A stretch of DNA of 64,000 nt, taken from contig NZ_JACSRA010000006.1 in NCBI RefSeq assembly GCF_014836335.1, forward strand, positions 1-64,000, given 5' to 3'. Of the stretch, positions 9,015-18,638 are shown piece after piece. The stretch is from Clostridium cibarium (lineage in GTDB: Bacteria; Bacillota; Clostridia; Clostridiales; Clostridiaceae). The notes under the pieces were generated by a model that did not search any database, was not told the DNA's origin, and saw only the letters and a program-made list of their open reading frames with translations. The translations under genes were made by a program, and so were the position numbers. Each line of letters opens with the position of its first letter. Position 1 is the first letter of the stretch.

Positions 9015-10355
9015 TTGAAAAGTATATATATGATAATTGCGGATGATATTAATGAATCTATACAAAAAGGCGAATTAAAACCTGGGGCAAAATTACCATC
9101 TATCAGAACTTTAACCAATAAATATAACTGTTCAAAAAATTCAGTTATAAAGGCCTATGAAACATTAAAAAATAATCATGTAATTTATTCTTCCCCTAAA
9201 AGTGGCTTTTTTATAGCTGAAACTTTAGATAGAGGTCAATTCAAAAGAGATACTATTAATTTTCACAGTGGAAATACCGTTATAGGCAATATGAATACAG
9301 AAGATTTAAAACACTGCCTAAAATGGGCTAGTGACATATATAAAAATTATTCTTTAGAAAGTGGCGTTTATGGTATTGACTCTTTAAGAGATAAATTGGT
9401 TACCCATCTTTCTAATTATCAAATATTTACCTCGAGAGATAATATTTTTATTAATATGGGTGTCTGTCAAACCTTAAGTACACTAAATGCTTTAGAATTT
9501 CCAAATAAAAAGACAACTATTTTGATAGAACAACCTACATATGCTATGTATATGGAAGGTCTAAAAAATAGTGATACACATGTAATAGGAATAGAAAGAG
9601 ATGAAAATGGCATCGATCTCAAAGAATTAGAAAGGATATTTAAGGAAGAAAGTATTAAATTTTTCTATGTTATTCCACAGCATCATAATCCTTTAGGAAC
9701 TACTTTAAGCAAAAATCAAAGAAAATCAATAGCTAAACTTGCTAAGAAATATGATGTATATATAGTTGAAGATGATTATTTTTCATGTATAGACGAAAAT
9801 AAAAATTATGACCCTATATTCTCATATTCTGACCGTAAACACGTATTTTATATTAGTAGTTTCTCTAAAATTATGCCTTGGATGAGAATAGGATTTATAG
9901 TTTGCCCAACTTCTTTGATTGAAGCTCTTAGAGAATGTATGCATAAAATTCATTTTTTTTCATACCCTACAGCATCTCTATTATCACAAGCAACTTTAGA
10001 AATCTATCTTCAAAGCAAGCTACTTTATAAGCATACTTCATTAATAACCGCTGATTTAAAGAATAAATATAATGTTTTAAATGAAAACTTAAAATCTTTA
10101 GAATCTCTTGGTGTTGAAGTAGTTAAAGAACACTCTGGTTTTTATTGCTATCTAAAGCTTCCTGAATTGGTTAATGAAGATATATTAGTAAAGGAATTAG
10201 AAAAATCTAAAGTCATAGTTGGCCACGGGAAAAGATTTTATTTTGACGATAAATTCTATAAGAAAGGCATTAGGCTTAGCATTGCAAGTGTCAGTGACAA
10301 TGATATTATAAAAGGAATTTCCATAATTGAAGAAAAGCTAAAAATGTTCATATGA
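9015..10355 (+). CDS. MocR/PdxR-type regulator (GntR HTH fused to aminotransferase domain)
   Basis: A 446-residue cytoplasmic regulator. The N-terminal GntR winged helix (about 1-70; KLPSIRTLTNKYNCSKNSV) is joined to a class I aminotransferase fold (about 95-445). The putative PLP lysine is K285 in SSFSKIMPW, with the Asp of VEDDYFS upstream. MocR proteins sense PLP or amino-acid adducts and often control vitamin B6, GABA or amino-acid genes; the target here is unknown. The start is TTG at 9015 with AGGAGG 8 nt upstream. Divergent from thiC and convergent with adhE. Paired palindromes lie upstream. Confidence 0.85.
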   Translation: MKSIYMIIADDINESIQKGELKPGAKLPSIRTLTNKYNCSKNSVIKAYETLKNNHVIYSSPKSGFFIAETLDRGQFKRDTINFHSGNTVIGNMNTEDLKHCLKWASDIYKNYSLESGVYGIDSLRDKLVTHLSNYQIFTSRDNIFINMGVCQTLSTLNALEFPNKKTTILIEQPTYAMYMEGLKNSDTHVIGIERDENGIDLKELERIFKEESIKFFYVIPQHHNPLGTTLSKNQRKSIAKLAKKYDVYIVEDDYFSCIDENKNYDPIFSYSDRKHVFYISSFSKIMPWMRIGFIVCPTSLIEALRECMHKIHFFSYPTASLLSQATLEIYLQSKLLYKHTSLITADLKNKYNVLNENLKSLESLGVEVVKEHSGFYCYLKLPELVNEDILVKELEKSKVIVGHGKRFYFDDKFYKKGIRLSIASVSDNDIIKGISIIEEKLKMFI

Positions 10356-10428
10356 AAAAGCCTTTAAATAAACTAAAAACTCTTTACTATTTAACAATAC
10401 AAAAATACATCCGAGTTTATAAATTAAT

Positions 10429-10456
10429 AAAAAGCTACCTTGTAAAAGTAGCTTTT
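10429..10456. terminator. Bidirectional terminator between MocR gene and adhE
   Basis: AAAAAGCTAC pairs perfectly with GTAGCTTTTT over an 8-nt loop, giving an A-run on one side and a T-run on the other; it serves both convergent genes. Confidence 0.85.
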
Positions 10457-10471
10457 TACCTAATTATCATA

Positions 10472-13066
10472 TTAACTTTCTTTTGTATCGTATGCATTTA
10501 TATAAAGTTGTTTTAACTCACTCATCAATGGGTATCTTGGGTTAGCTCCTGTACATTGATCATCAAATGCTTGCTCAACCATTTCATCTAATTGACCATA
10601 AAATTTATCTTCACCTACCCCTGCTGCCCTAATTGACTTCGGAACATTGAGTCTGTCTTTTAATCCTTCTATAGCCTCAATCAATAAATCTACCTTTTCT
10701 TCATCAGAACTTCCTCCTAAATGTAAGTGATCTGCTATCCTTGCATATCTCCATGCAGCATTTGGATATTTATATTGTGAAAATGCTGTTTGTTTAGTTG
10801 GAGCATCTGTAGCATTAAATTTAATAACCTCATTTATTAGCAAAGCATTTGCCATACCATGTGGCAAGTGATGAAATGCACCGAGTTTATGAGCCATCGA
10901 GTGGCATATTCCTAGAAAAGCATTAGCAAAAGCTACCCCTGCTATTGATGAAGCATGAGCCATCTTTTCTCTTGCCTTAACATTGGTTTGCCCTTCATTA
11001 TAGCAATCTGGTAAGTATTTAAATACTAATCTTATTGCTTCAAGTGCTAACCCATTAGTATACTCAGATGCTAAAACTGAAACATATGCTTCTATTGCAT
11101 GAACTAATACATCAATACCAGAGTATACAGTTAATCCTTTTGGCATACTCATCATAAGTTCTGCATCTACTATAGCCATGTCTGGAGTCAATTCATAATC
11201 TGCTAATGGATACTTAACTCCTGTTTTCTCATCAGTTATTACTGCAAACGGAGTTACTTCTGATCCAGTTCCTGCTGATGTTGGTATAGCAACCATCATA
11301 GCTTTCTCACCCATAGGTGGGAATTTATAAACTCTCTTTCTTATATCTAAAAATCTCATAGCTAAATCTTCAAATACAACATCTGGGTGTTCATACATTA
11401 CCCACATTATCTTCGCCGCATCCATAGGTGAACCTCCACCCAAAGCTAATACTACATCCGGCTTATAGGAAAGCATAGCATCGGCTCCTGCTTTAGCTGC
11501 TTTTAAAGTTGGATCTGGTTCAACATCTGAGAATATTCTAAAATCTATTCCCAGTTCTTCTAAAACCCTAGTGACATGATCAGTATAACCTAAATCAGCT
11601 AAAACTCTATCTGTAACTATAAATACCTTCTTCTTACCTATTTCATCTAATTCTCTTAAGGCTACTGGTAAACAACCATATTTAAAGTAAATTTTTTCAG
11701 GGACTCTAAACCAAAGCATATTTTCTCTCCTCTCAGCAACACTCTTAACATTTAGTAAATGTTTAGGTCCTACATTTTCTGAAACTGAGTTTCCTCCCCA
11801 AGAACCACATCCAAGTGTTAATGATGGTGCTAACATAAAGTTATATATATCCCCAATCGCACCTTGTGATGCTGGCATGTTTATTAAAGTTCTAGCAGTT
11901 TTCATAGCTACTCCAAAAGCATTTATTCTATCAACCGATTTAATTTGATCAGTATAAAGTATGGACGTATGACCCATACCACCTAATTCAATCAACCTTG
12001 AGGCTTTCTTTAGAGCTTCATCAAAGGTTTCAGCTTTATACATAGCTAATACCGGTGATAATTTTTCATGGGAAAATGGTTCATCAAGTTCTACTGATTC
12101 CACTTCTCCAACTAGTACTTTTGCATTTTCAGGAACACTTACACCTGCCATTTGAGCTATCTTAAATGCAGATTGACCTACTATATTTGAATTGAGCCCA
12201 CCTTTTTCATTTAATATTATCTTTCTTACCTTATCAATTTCATCCCCTTTAAGTATATAAGCCCCTCTTTCGTCTAACTCTGACTTTACTTTATCATAAA
12301 CTGAGTTCATAGCTATTATACTTTGTTCTGATGCACATATTACTCCATTATCAAAAGTCTTTGAAAGTAATATAGAGTTTACTGCCATTTTTATATGTGC
12401 AGTATCATCTATAATTGCTGGTGTATTTCCTGCACCAACTCCTATAGCAGGCTTTCCTGATGAATAAGCCGACTTAACCATTGCTGGACCACCAGTCGCT
12501 AGTATAATATCTGCTTCCTTCATTACCATTTGTGATAATTCTACAGAAGGTTCATCGATCCATGCTATTATTCCTTCAGGTGCTCCAGCATTAACAGCAG
12601 CTTCTAAAACTATCTTAGCAGCTTCAATTGTAGCTCTCTTCGCTCTTGGATGTGGACTTATTATTATTCCATTTCTTGTTTTTAATGCTATTAATGTTTT
12701 AAATATCGCAGTTGATGTAGGATTTGTAGTTGGGACTATTGCTGCTATTATTCCAAATGGTTCAGCAACCTTACTTATTCCGAAGGTTCTATCCTCATAA
12801 ATAACCCCACAGGTTTTCATATCCTTATATTGATTATAGATATATTCTGCTGCAAAGTGATTTTTGATAACTTTATCTTCTACAATTCCCATTCCACTTT
12901 CTTCTACAGCAAGCTTCGCAAGGCCTATTCTTTGATTATTTGCTGCCATTGCCGCCTGTCTAAATATCTCATCAACCTGCTTTTGAGAAAATGATGCAAA
13001 TATTCTTTGTGCTTTTCTTAATTCTTTAATTCTTTCAGTTAATTCTTGAGCATTGGTAACTTTCAT
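10472..13066 (-). CDS. adhE: Bifunctional acetaldehyde-CoA/alcohol dehydrogenase AdhE
   Basis: Reduces acetyl-CoA (and possibly butyryl-CoA) to the aldehyde and then the alcohol, reoxidising NADH in fermentation; the family forms cytoplasmic spirosomes. The protein has 864 residues, the normal AdhE length. The N-terminal aldehyde dehydrogenase domain (about 1-440) has catalytic Cys244 in NGVICASEQS. After a linker comes the Fe-dependent alcohol dehydrogenase domain (about 450-860) with ALGGGSPMDAAK, the HAIEAYVS iron-ligand helix, and HSMAHKLG and FHHLPHG. I chose the ATG at 13066, with GGGAGG 7 nt upstream, rather than the longer frame. It stands alone with its own promoter, which has a Rex-like site. 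Confidence 0.96.
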   Translation of the reverse strand: MKVTNAQELTERIKELRKAQRIFASFSQKQVDEIFRQAAMAANNQRIGLAKLAVEESGMGIVEDKVIKNHFAAEYIYNQYKDMKTCGVIYEDRTFGISKVAEPFGIIAAIVPTTNPTSTAIFKTLIALKTRNGIIISPHPRAKRATIEAAKIVLEAAVNAGAPEGIIAWIDEPSVELSQMVMKEADIILATGGPAMVKSAYSSGKPAIGVGAGNTPAIIDDTAHIKMAVNSILLSKTFDNGVICASEQSIIAMNSVYDKVKSELDERGAYILKGDEIDKVRKIILNEKGGLNSNIVGQSAFKIAQMAGVSVPENAKVLVGEVESVELDEPFSHEKLSPVLAMYKAETFDEALKKASRLIELGGMGHTSILYTDQIKSVDRINAFGVAMKTARTLINMPASQGAIGDIYNFMLAPSLTLGCGSWGGNSVSENVGPKHLLNVKSVAERRENMLWFRVPEKIYFKYGCLPVALRELDEIGKKKVFIVTDRVLADLGYTDHVTRVLEELGIDFRIFSDVEPDPTLKAAKAGADAMLSYKPDVVLALGGGSPMDAAKIMWVMYEHPDVVFEDLAMRFLDIRKRVYKFPPMGEKAMMVAIPTSAGTGSEVTPFAVITDEKTGVKYPLADYELTPDMAIVDAELMMSMPKGLTVYSGIDVLVHAIEAYVSVLASEYTNGLALEAIRLVFKYLPDCYNEGQTNVKAREKMAHASSIAGVAFANAFLGICHSMAHKLGAFHHLPHGMANALLINEVIKFNATDAPTKQTAFSQYKYPNAAWRYARIADHLHLGGSSDEEKVDLLIEAIEGLKDRLNVPKSIRAAGVGEDKFYGQLDEMVEQAFDDQCTGANPRYPLMSELKQLYINAYDTKES

Positions 13067-13239
13067 ATTTTTTCCTCCCAAATAAGCCAATTAATTATTA
13101 TATATATTTCTTAACATAAGCATTAATTTTTAGCATTATTATTTTGTATTTAACTTATGTGTCTATTATTCATATTATTTACTACTGAACAAGAAAATAT
13201 GAGTAATTATTTTTTTATTAATATACTTTTAACTAAATA

Positions 13240-13268
13240 TGTATAAACTATTAACAAAAATTATCCAA
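13240..13268 (-). promoter_or_regulatory. Candidate adhE promoter with Rex-like operator
   Basis: On the minus strand TTGGAT (13268-13263), 17-nt spacer, TATACA (13245-13240). Between and over the -10 lies TTGTTAATAGTTTATACA (13257-13240). This matches 11 of 14 defined positions of the Rex site TTGTTAA-N4-TTAACAA, with one perfect half-site. Rex is the NADH-sensing repressor of adhE in many clostridia. AT-rich DNA makes chance matches plausible. Confidence 0.4.
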
Positions 13269-13345
13269 TATTATTGTACTTTATTAAATTAAAGCGTATA
13301 ATTTTGTACATACAAATTTATAATAATACAAAATAAGGAGGAATT

Positions 13346-14185
13346 ATGCCAAGCTTAATATTAGAAGGCGGAACATTTAGACCTATATTTAGTGCAGGTG
13401 TAATGGATGCATTATTAGATAATGATATAATGTTTCCATATTGTATAGGAGTTTCTGCTGGTATTACAAATGGAATTTCTTATTTATCAAAGCAGCATAA
13501 AAGAAACTTAGAAGTTCTAGAAAAATATAGATTAGATAAGAGATATTTAGGAATTAGGAATTTCTTCAAGTGCAGAAGTATATTTGGTCTTGATTTTGTT
13601 TTTAATGAAATTCCAAATAAACTTAATCCATTTGATATGGATACTTTTATGAAATATGAAGGAACTGCTCTTGTTGGAGTTACTAATGCTGAAACTGGAA
13701 AAACTGAGTATATTAATGCGAAAGAATTAGATGACAAATGTTCAATTCTTAGAGCTACCTGTGCCATTCCTCTTTTCTTTCCAGCAATCAAGGTTAAAGA
13801 TGGTTTTTACTATGATGGTGGATTATGCGATCCCATTCCTATAAGAAAAGCAATCGCCGACGGTAATGAAAAACATCTCATTATACTAACCAGACCAAAG
13901 GAATATAGAAAAACCCTTGGAAAGAGCTACAAAATAGCCTCAAAGGTTATAGGGAGAAAATATCCTAATTTAATTAAGCCTTTGCTGACTAGACATGAAC
14001 TTTACAATGATACTGTAAGATTTTGTGAAAAGCTCGAAGCTGAAGGAAAGGCAATAATAATAAGACCTACTATTGAACAATCTATAGAAAGCTTTGAAAA
14101 AGACATACTAAAATTAAAACAAGGATGGCAAAATGGATATGATGCTGCTGTAAATGTAATGGATGAAATAAAAAAGTTGTTCTAA
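13346..14185 (+). CDS. Patatin-like phospholipase family protein
   Basis: A 279-residue cytoplasmic serine acyl hydrolase of the patatin/RssA type. The Ser-Asp dyad is Ser37 in GVSAG and Asp157 in YDGG. The oxyanion loop is the N-terminal GGTFR. A conserved SILRATCAIPLFFPA segment lies at about 133-147. The length fits the compact bacterial patatin-like group (YjjU/RssA-like), which lacks a signal peptide. The ATG at 13346 follows AAGGAGG at ideal spacing. It is monocistronic, divergent from adhE, with a terminator that begins inside its last codons. The lipid substrate cannot be told from sequence. Confidence 0.88.
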   Translation: MPSLILEGGTFRPIFSAGVMDALLDNDIMFPYCIGVSAGITNGISYLSKQHKRNLEVLEKYRLDKRYLGIRNFFKCRSIFGLDFVFNEIPNKLNPFDMDTFMKYEGTALVGVTNAETGKTEYINAKELDDKCSILRATCAIPLFFPAIKVKDGFYYDGGLCDPIPIRKAIADGNEKHLIILTRPKEYRKTLGKSYKIASKVIGRKYPNLIKPLLTRHELYNDTVRFCEKLEAEGKAIIIRPTIEQSIESFEKDILKLKQGWQNGYDAAVNVMDEIKKLF

Positions 14186-14204
14186 ATTAAGAACAACTTT
14201 TTTT
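14171..14204 (+). terminator. Terminator overlapping the patatin-like gene's stop codon
   Basis: AAAAGTTGTTCT pairs with AGAACAACTTTT over a short loop and is followed by T residues. The left arm is coding sequence (last codons) and the TAA stop is at the loop. Confidence 0.85.
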
Positions 14205-14230
14205 TAATTCAAAAACTTATTTTACTATAA

Positions 14231-14992
14231 CTATTTTGAAAGATACTGCTTAACTATCTCATCATACTTTCCATTATCTTTTATCTTTTTTAATCCTTCA
14301 TTAAATTTCTTTAATAAATCTGCATTTTGTCCCTTGTTAACAGCGAAACCATAGTCTGCTTTAGTAACCTTATTACCAGCTATTTTTAATTTAGAACTAG
14401 TATCAACTTTAATCTTATATGCTATAACAGGATAATCTTCTAATGCAAAATCAGCATTTCCATTTTCCACTGCTTGGAACATAGATGGAGAATCTGAAAA
14501 ATAATTTAATTGTAATCCATACTTATCTTTATTGTCTTCTGCAAATTTGGCACCTGCGGTTCCCTTCTTTAAAGAAGCTTTCTTACCTTGTAAGTCACTT
14601 TCTCCATTAATTGCTGTATTATTTGCATTTGTAATTATAGATAAACCTGCTTCAAAGTATGGTTCAGAAAAATCTAATGACTTTTTTCTTTCATCAGTCA
14701 TACTTATACCTGCTATTGCTCCATCTAATTGATTAGAAGTAAGTCCTGGTATTATTCCATCAAAATCCATTGGTTTTAATTCATACTCAAATCCTTCTTC
14801 TTTTGCTACAGCATCTAAAACTTCTACATCAATACCTTTATATTTTCCATCTTCTTCAAAAGAAAAAGGTGCATACTTAGCATCTGTTGCTATTACGTAT
14901 TTCTTATTTTCATTATTAGCCCCACATCCAACAAATAATGGCACCGACATTGTTACTGCTAAAATTGCTGCGATAAATAATTTTTTTCTCAT
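14231..14992 (-). CDS. Polar amino-acid ABC transporter substrate-binding lipoprotein (copy 1)
   Basis: A 253-residue family 3 solute-binding protein. The signal peptide ends in the lipobox LFVGC, so the mature protein is lipid-anchored outside the membrane. Family features: VIATDAKYAPFSFEE at the start, GIIPGLTSNQLDGAIAG, and MTDERKKSLDFSEPYF, typical of GlnH/ArtI-type binders of glutamine, arginine or similar. It is last in a four-gene operon (binding protein, permease, ATPase, binding protein) and closely resembles the first gene over its whole length. The ATG follows GGGGGAC. A perfect hairpin precedes it at 15017-15044. Confidence 0.9.
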   Translation of the reverse strand: MRKKLFIAAILAVTMSVPLFVGCGANNENKKYVIATDAKYAPFSFEEDGKYKGIDVEVLDAVAKEEGFEYELKPMDFDGIIPGLTSNQLDGAIAGISMTDERKKSLDFSEPYFEAGLSIITNANNTAINGESDLQGKKASLKKGTAGAKFAEDNKDKYGLQLNYFSDSPSMFQAVENGNADFALEDYPVIAYKIKVDTSSKLKIAGNKVTKADYGFAVNKGQNADLLKKFNEGLKKIKDNGKYDEIVKQYLSK

Positions 14993-15016
14993 TTTCTAGT
15001 CCCCCTTAATTAATTT

Positions 15017-15044
15017 AAAGAGCTTTTATTATAAAAAGCTCTTT
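15017..15044 (-). repeat. Intercistronic hairpin before binding-protein copy 1
   Basis: AAAGAGCTTTT and AAAAGCTCTTT form a perfect 11-bp stem with a 6-nt loop between the ATPase gene and the copy 1 gene. No long T-run follows on the minus strand, so it looks more like an mRNA-processing or stabilising element than a terminator. A related hairpin precedes the other copy at 17253-17278. Confidence 0.6.
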
Positions 15045-15068
15045 ATAAAACTTATAAATTTCTTTAAT

Positions 15069-15797
15069 TTAGCCTATAACTTTATTTAAGAATTCTTTAC
15101 ACCTATCATTTTTTGGTGATTCAAAAACATCTTTTGGCGTACCTTCTTCCATAATATATCCTTGGTCCATAAATATTACTCTATCAGCAACTTCTTTAGC
15201 AAATCCCATTTCATGAGTAACAACTACCATTGTCATTCCTTCCTTTGCTAAATCTTGCATTACCTTTAATACTTCCCCAACCATTTCTGGATCTAATGCT
15301 GAAGTAGGTTCATCAAATAACATTATCTTAGGATTCATTGCTAATGCTCTTGCTATAGCAACCCTTTGCTTTTGTCCTCCAGATAACATATTAGGGTATT
15401 CATCTTGTTTATGATCTATCCCAACCTTCTTTAAAAGAGATAATGCCAGTTCTTGTGCTTTGGCCTTAGGCATTTTCTTCAAATCAATTGGCGCTAAAGT
15501 TATATTTTCCATTACTGTCAAGTGCGGAAATAAATTAAATGATTGAAAAACCATTCCTATATTTTCTCTCGCTTTATTTATATCACAACTTGGTTCTGAT
15601 ATATTTTGCCCTAATATATTTATAGATCCACCATCTATTACTTCAAGAGCATTTAAACATCTTAAGAATGTACTCTTTCCTGATCCTGATGGTCCTATTA
15701 TACAGACAACTTCTCCTTCTTTTACATCTACAGAAATATCCTTAAGAACTTCTAAATTTCCATAATGTTTTTTAAGATTTTTAGCTTCTATTACCAT
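15069..15797 (-). CDS. Polar amino-acid ABC transporter ATP-binding protein
   Basis: A 242-residue ATPase of the GlnQ/HisP (PAAT) family that powers the importer. Walker [10 protein letters not shown] (about 33-41), Q-loop [11 protein letters not shown], signature LSGGQKQR and Walker [15 protein letters not shown], followed by the H-loop in [13 protein letters not shown]. All motifs are intact. Its start overlaps the end of the permease gene by 17 nt, which implies translational coupling. Confidence 0.95.
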   Translation of the reverse strand: MVIEAKNLKKHYGNLEVLKDISVDVKEGEVVCIIGPSGSGKSTFLRCLNALEVIDGGSINILGQNISEPSCDINKARENIGMVFQSFNLFPHLTVMENITLAPIDLKKMPKAKAQELALSLLKKVGIDHKQDEYPNMLSGGQKQRVAIARALAMNPKIMLFDEPTSALDPEMVGEVLKVMQDLAKEGMTMVVVTHEMGFAKEVADRVIFMDQGYIMEEGTPKDVFESPKNDRCKEFLNKVIG

Positions 15798-16443
15798 AAC
15801 TTAACTTCCTTTCTATATACTTAGAAACAATAGTTAATGCTGTTATTAATATAAAATACATTACAGCTATTATTGCATACATCTGGAAGGGTTTAAAGTT
15901 TTGGGCTATAATGATTTGCCCACTTTGAGTAAGCTCTCTTATACTTATTACTGTTAAAATTGATGTATCTTTTATTGTTACTATAAATTGATTTATTATA
16001 GATGGTATCATTACCTTAATTGCCTGAGGTAAAATAATTTTTCTCATAGATTTAAAATAATTAAACCCTAAACTTCTTGCAGCCTCCATTTGACCTGGAT
16101 CAACTGCCATTATACCACCTCTAAATATTTCTGCCATATAGGCTCCTGCATTTAAACTTAATACTATTATACCTGCTAATTCTGGATCAAATCTTATTCC
16201 TAAAAGTTGACCAACTCCAAAATATAAGAATAATGCTTGAACGATTAGAGGTGTTCCTCTAATTATAAATATGTATACTGAAGCGATTGCTTTTAATATC
16301 TTTGACTTACTTATAGTAAATATACCAAATACTAATCCAATTATTACTGCAAATATTAGTGATACCACAGATATTTTTACAGTTACTAACAACCCATCTA
16401 ATAAACTTGGCATACTATCTTTTAATAATTCTAAAAAATTCAT
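15781..16443 (-). CDS. Polar amino-acid ABC transporter permease
   Basis: A 220-residue inner-membrane permease of the HisM/GlnP family with about five transmembrane helices. The EAA loop that contacts the ATPase is visible as [29 protein letters not shown]. Only one permease gene is present, so the channel is probably a homodimer. It lies 13 nt after binding-protein copy 2 and overlaps the ATPase gene. Confidence 0.93.
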   Translation of the reverse strand: MNFLELLKDSMPSLLDGLLVTVKISVVSLIFAVIIGLVFGIFTISKSKILKAIASVYIFIIRGTPLIVQALFLYFGVGQLLGIRFDPELAGIIVLSLNAGAYMAEIFRGGIMAVDPGQMEAARSLGFNYFKSMRKIILPQAIKVMIPSIINQFIVTIKDTSILTVISIRELTQSGQIIIAQNFKPFQMYAIIAVMYFILITALTIVSKYIERKLSYGNRS

Positions 16444-16456
16444 ACTTCTCCCCTTA

Positions 16457-17218
16457 CTATTTTGAAATGTATTGATTAACTATCTCATCATACTTTCCAC
16501 TATCTTTTAACTTCTTAAGTCCATCATTAAATTTCTTTAATAAATCTTTATTTTGATTTTTGTTAACAGCAAATCCATAGTTTGATATGTCAACTTTATT
16601 ACCAACCATCTTTAACTTAGAATTTCCATCTACCTTAATCTTGTACCCTATAACAGGATAATCTTCTAAGGCAAAATCAGTATTTCCATTTTCTACTGCT
16701 TGGAACATAGATGGAGAATCTTCAAAATAGTTTAATTGCAATCCATACTTATCCTTATTATCTTCTGCAAATTTAGCACCTGCAGTTCCTTTCTTTACAG
16801 AAACACTTTTCCCTTTTATATCACTCTCTCCATTGATAGCAACATTATTTCTATTTGTAACTATTGATAAACCTGATTCAAAATATGGATCTGAAAAATC
16901 TAGAGCTTTTTTTCTCTCATCTGTAATACTCATTGCAGATATTGCTCCATCTAATTGATTAGATGTAAGACCTGGTATTATTCCATTAAAGTCCATTGGC
17001 TTTAATTCATATTCAAATCCTTCTTCTTTAGCTATTGCATCTAGAATTTCTACATCAATTCCTTTATATGTTCCATTTTCTTCAAACGAAAATGGAGCAA
17101 ACTTAGCATCTGTTGCTATTACATATTTTTTATTTTCATTCTTAGCCCCACATCCCACTAGTAATGCTACTGACATTACTGAAGCTACTATCATCGCAAT
17201 ACATGACTTTTTTTTCAC
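16457..17218 (-). CDS. Polar amino-acid ABC transporter substrate-binding lipoprotein (copy 2)
   Basis: A 253-residue paralogue of the product at 14231-14992, same length and nearly collinear sequence. Lipobox LLVGC, then VIATDAKFAPFSFEE and MTDERKKALDFSDPYF. Differences cluster in the binding lobe: AISAM versus AIAGI, and VTNRNNVAI versus ITNANNTAI. The two may therefore bind different ligands or have different affinities for one. The start is GTG at 17218 with GGGGGAC upstream. First gene of the operon. Confidence 0.9.
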   Translation of the reverse strand: MKKKSCIAMIVASVMSVALLVGCGAKNENKKYVIATDAKFAPFSFEENGTYKGIDVEILDAIAKEEGFEYELKPMDFNGIIPGLTSNQLDGAISAMSITDERKKALDFSDPYFESGLSIVTNRNNVAINGESDIKGKSVSVKKGTAGAKFAEDNKDKYGLQLNYFEDSPSMFQAVENGNTDFALEDYPVIGYKIKVDGNSKLKMVGNKVDISNYGFAVNKNQNKDLLKKFNDGLKKLKDSGKYDEIVNQYISK

Positions 17219-17248
17219 TTTTTTGTCCCCCTTAGTTAGTAAGAATGT

Positions 17249-17278
17249 AAAAAGCTTTTTATATTATCATAAAAAGCT
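17249..17278 (-). terminator. Terminator-like hairpin in the importer leader
   Basis: AGCTTTTTAT pairs with ATAAAAAGCT (17253-17278), followed on the minus strand by TTTTT. It lies between the promoter at 17300-17328 and the first gene, so it could act as an attenuator. No aptamer or leader peptide was recognised in the short leader. Confidence 0.45.
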
Positions 17279-17299
17279 CTTTCAAAATATATTAATAAT

Positions 17300-17328
17300 A
17301 TTTTATTATACATTATTTTACTAGTCAA
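17300..17328 (-). promoter_or_regulatory. Promoter of the amino-acid importer operon
   Basis: On the minus strand TTGACT (17328-17323), 17-nt spacer, TAAAAT (17305-17300), about 80 nt before the first binding-protein gene. Confidence 0.65.
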
Positions 17329-17486
17329 CAATTTATTTAAATTTATTAATTAAATTTGTTTTTTTTAATAATAAAATTAAACTTTTTTACAAAACTAGTA
17401 TATTTTTTTTATTAAATTCCAAATATGATAATTACATATTATTATTCTTTTTAACATATTACTCAATGAATATTTTAAATGTTTTT

Positions 17487-18638
17487 CTATAATTTTATAT
17501 CTTTATTTTTAAGTCTATTATTAGTTATTGTACCAAGTACCGTATATATTACTGCAAAAAGAGGTGTTCCGATTAATATTCCTAATATTCCAAAAGTACT
17601 TCCCCCTACTGTTATCGCAAGTAATACCCATAAAGCAGAAAGCCCAATTGAATTTCCTACTACCATAGGATAAATAAAATTACCTTCTATTTGTTGAATA
17701 ACTATAATAAGTACAATAAACCACAACGCCTGCATAGGATTAACTATTAAGATAATGAATGCGGTTGGTATTGTTCCTATTAGAGCTCCAAAAATTGGTA
17801 TCAATGCAGTGATTGCAATTATAGTGCTTACAAGTATGGCATAAGGCATCTTAAATATTATCATACCTATGAAGCATAACCCACCAAGTATTACTGCTTC
17901 TACACATTGTCCAATAACAAACTTAGAAAACTTATAATTTGATATTTCAGCTACTTTAAGTATCTTAGAAACTTTATCCTTTTCCATAAAAGCATATAAC
18001 AATTTTTTAGTTTGCATCGATAACTTTTCTTTGCTAATTAGAATATATATAGCTATTAATATTCCCATAAAAACATTAAAAATAGCTGAAGTAACCCCTA
18101 CAGTTATACTTAATATTTGTGAAATTAAACCACCTGTTACTTGTCCTATTATATTTAAAATGTTGGCCCCCATTGATGATATCTTTTCTGAAACCTCATT
18201 AAATATTTCCGTTGAGCCCATGGAGCCCATATATGTTGAAACGAAGTCTTGCAAAGATTTTACATAGCTTGGAATATTTTTAACTAGCGTTGAACCACTT
18301 TCAATGAGCTGTGGAATAACAAATAATATTATACCAACCGTTGTGCCAATAATTACAAACAATGTAATGATTATTGCTAACGGTCTTTTAATTCCATCCA
18401 TATTTTTAATTTTAGCTTTTTCTAGAATCTTACCTATAACATTATCTTCAAAAAATTTCATAGGTAAATTTAACACAAAAGCAACCCCCATACCTATTAG
18501 AAACGGTTTTATAATTCCTATGCCTACACTTAATAAATTTCCAACAGTATTTAGATTCATAAAAATATATGCTACTATTATAATACATGTCGCCAATATT
18601 AAATTCGATTTAAACTTCTGATCCTTAAAATAATTCAT
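17487..18638 (-). CDS. AI-2E family transporter (UPF0118 membrane protein)
   Basis: A 383-residue polytopic membrane protein. Paired N-terminal helices (about 11-50) are followed by LAIIITLFVIIGTTVGIILFV, a soluble helical stretch (about 100-160), and several C-terminal helices. The C-terminal IPIFGALIGTIPTAFI and GLSALWVLLAI motifs are typical of the family (YdiK/PerM/TqsA). Members export autoinducer 2 or exchange ions such as Na+/H+; the substrate here is unknown. AAGGAGA precedes the ATG, which lies inside the end of the upstream acetyltransferase gene (14-nt overlap), so the two are co-translated. Confidence 0.9.
   Translation of the reverse strand: MNYFKDQKFKSNLILATCIIIVAYIFMNLNTVGNLLSVGIGIIKPFLIGMGVAFVLNLPMKFFEDNVIGKILEKAKIKNMDGIKRPLAIIITLFVIIGTTVGIILFVIPQLIESGSTLVKNIPSYVKSLQDFVSTYMGSMGSTEIFNEVSEKISSMGANILNIIGQVTGGLISQILSITVGVTSAIFNVFMGILIAIYILISKEKLSMQTKKLLYAFMEKDKVSKILKVAEISNYKFSKFVIGQCVEAVILGGLCFIGMIIFKMPYAILVSTIIAITALIPIFGALIGTIPTAFIILIVNPMQALWFIVLIIVIQQIEGNFIYPMVVGNSIGLSALWVLLAITVGGSTFGILGILIGTPLFAVIYTVLGTITNNRLKNKDIKL

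Noticed and set aside
8909-9118. Minus-strand open frame over the MocR promoter
   Set aside because: Antisense to the MocR start, no ribosome binding site and no family resemblance.
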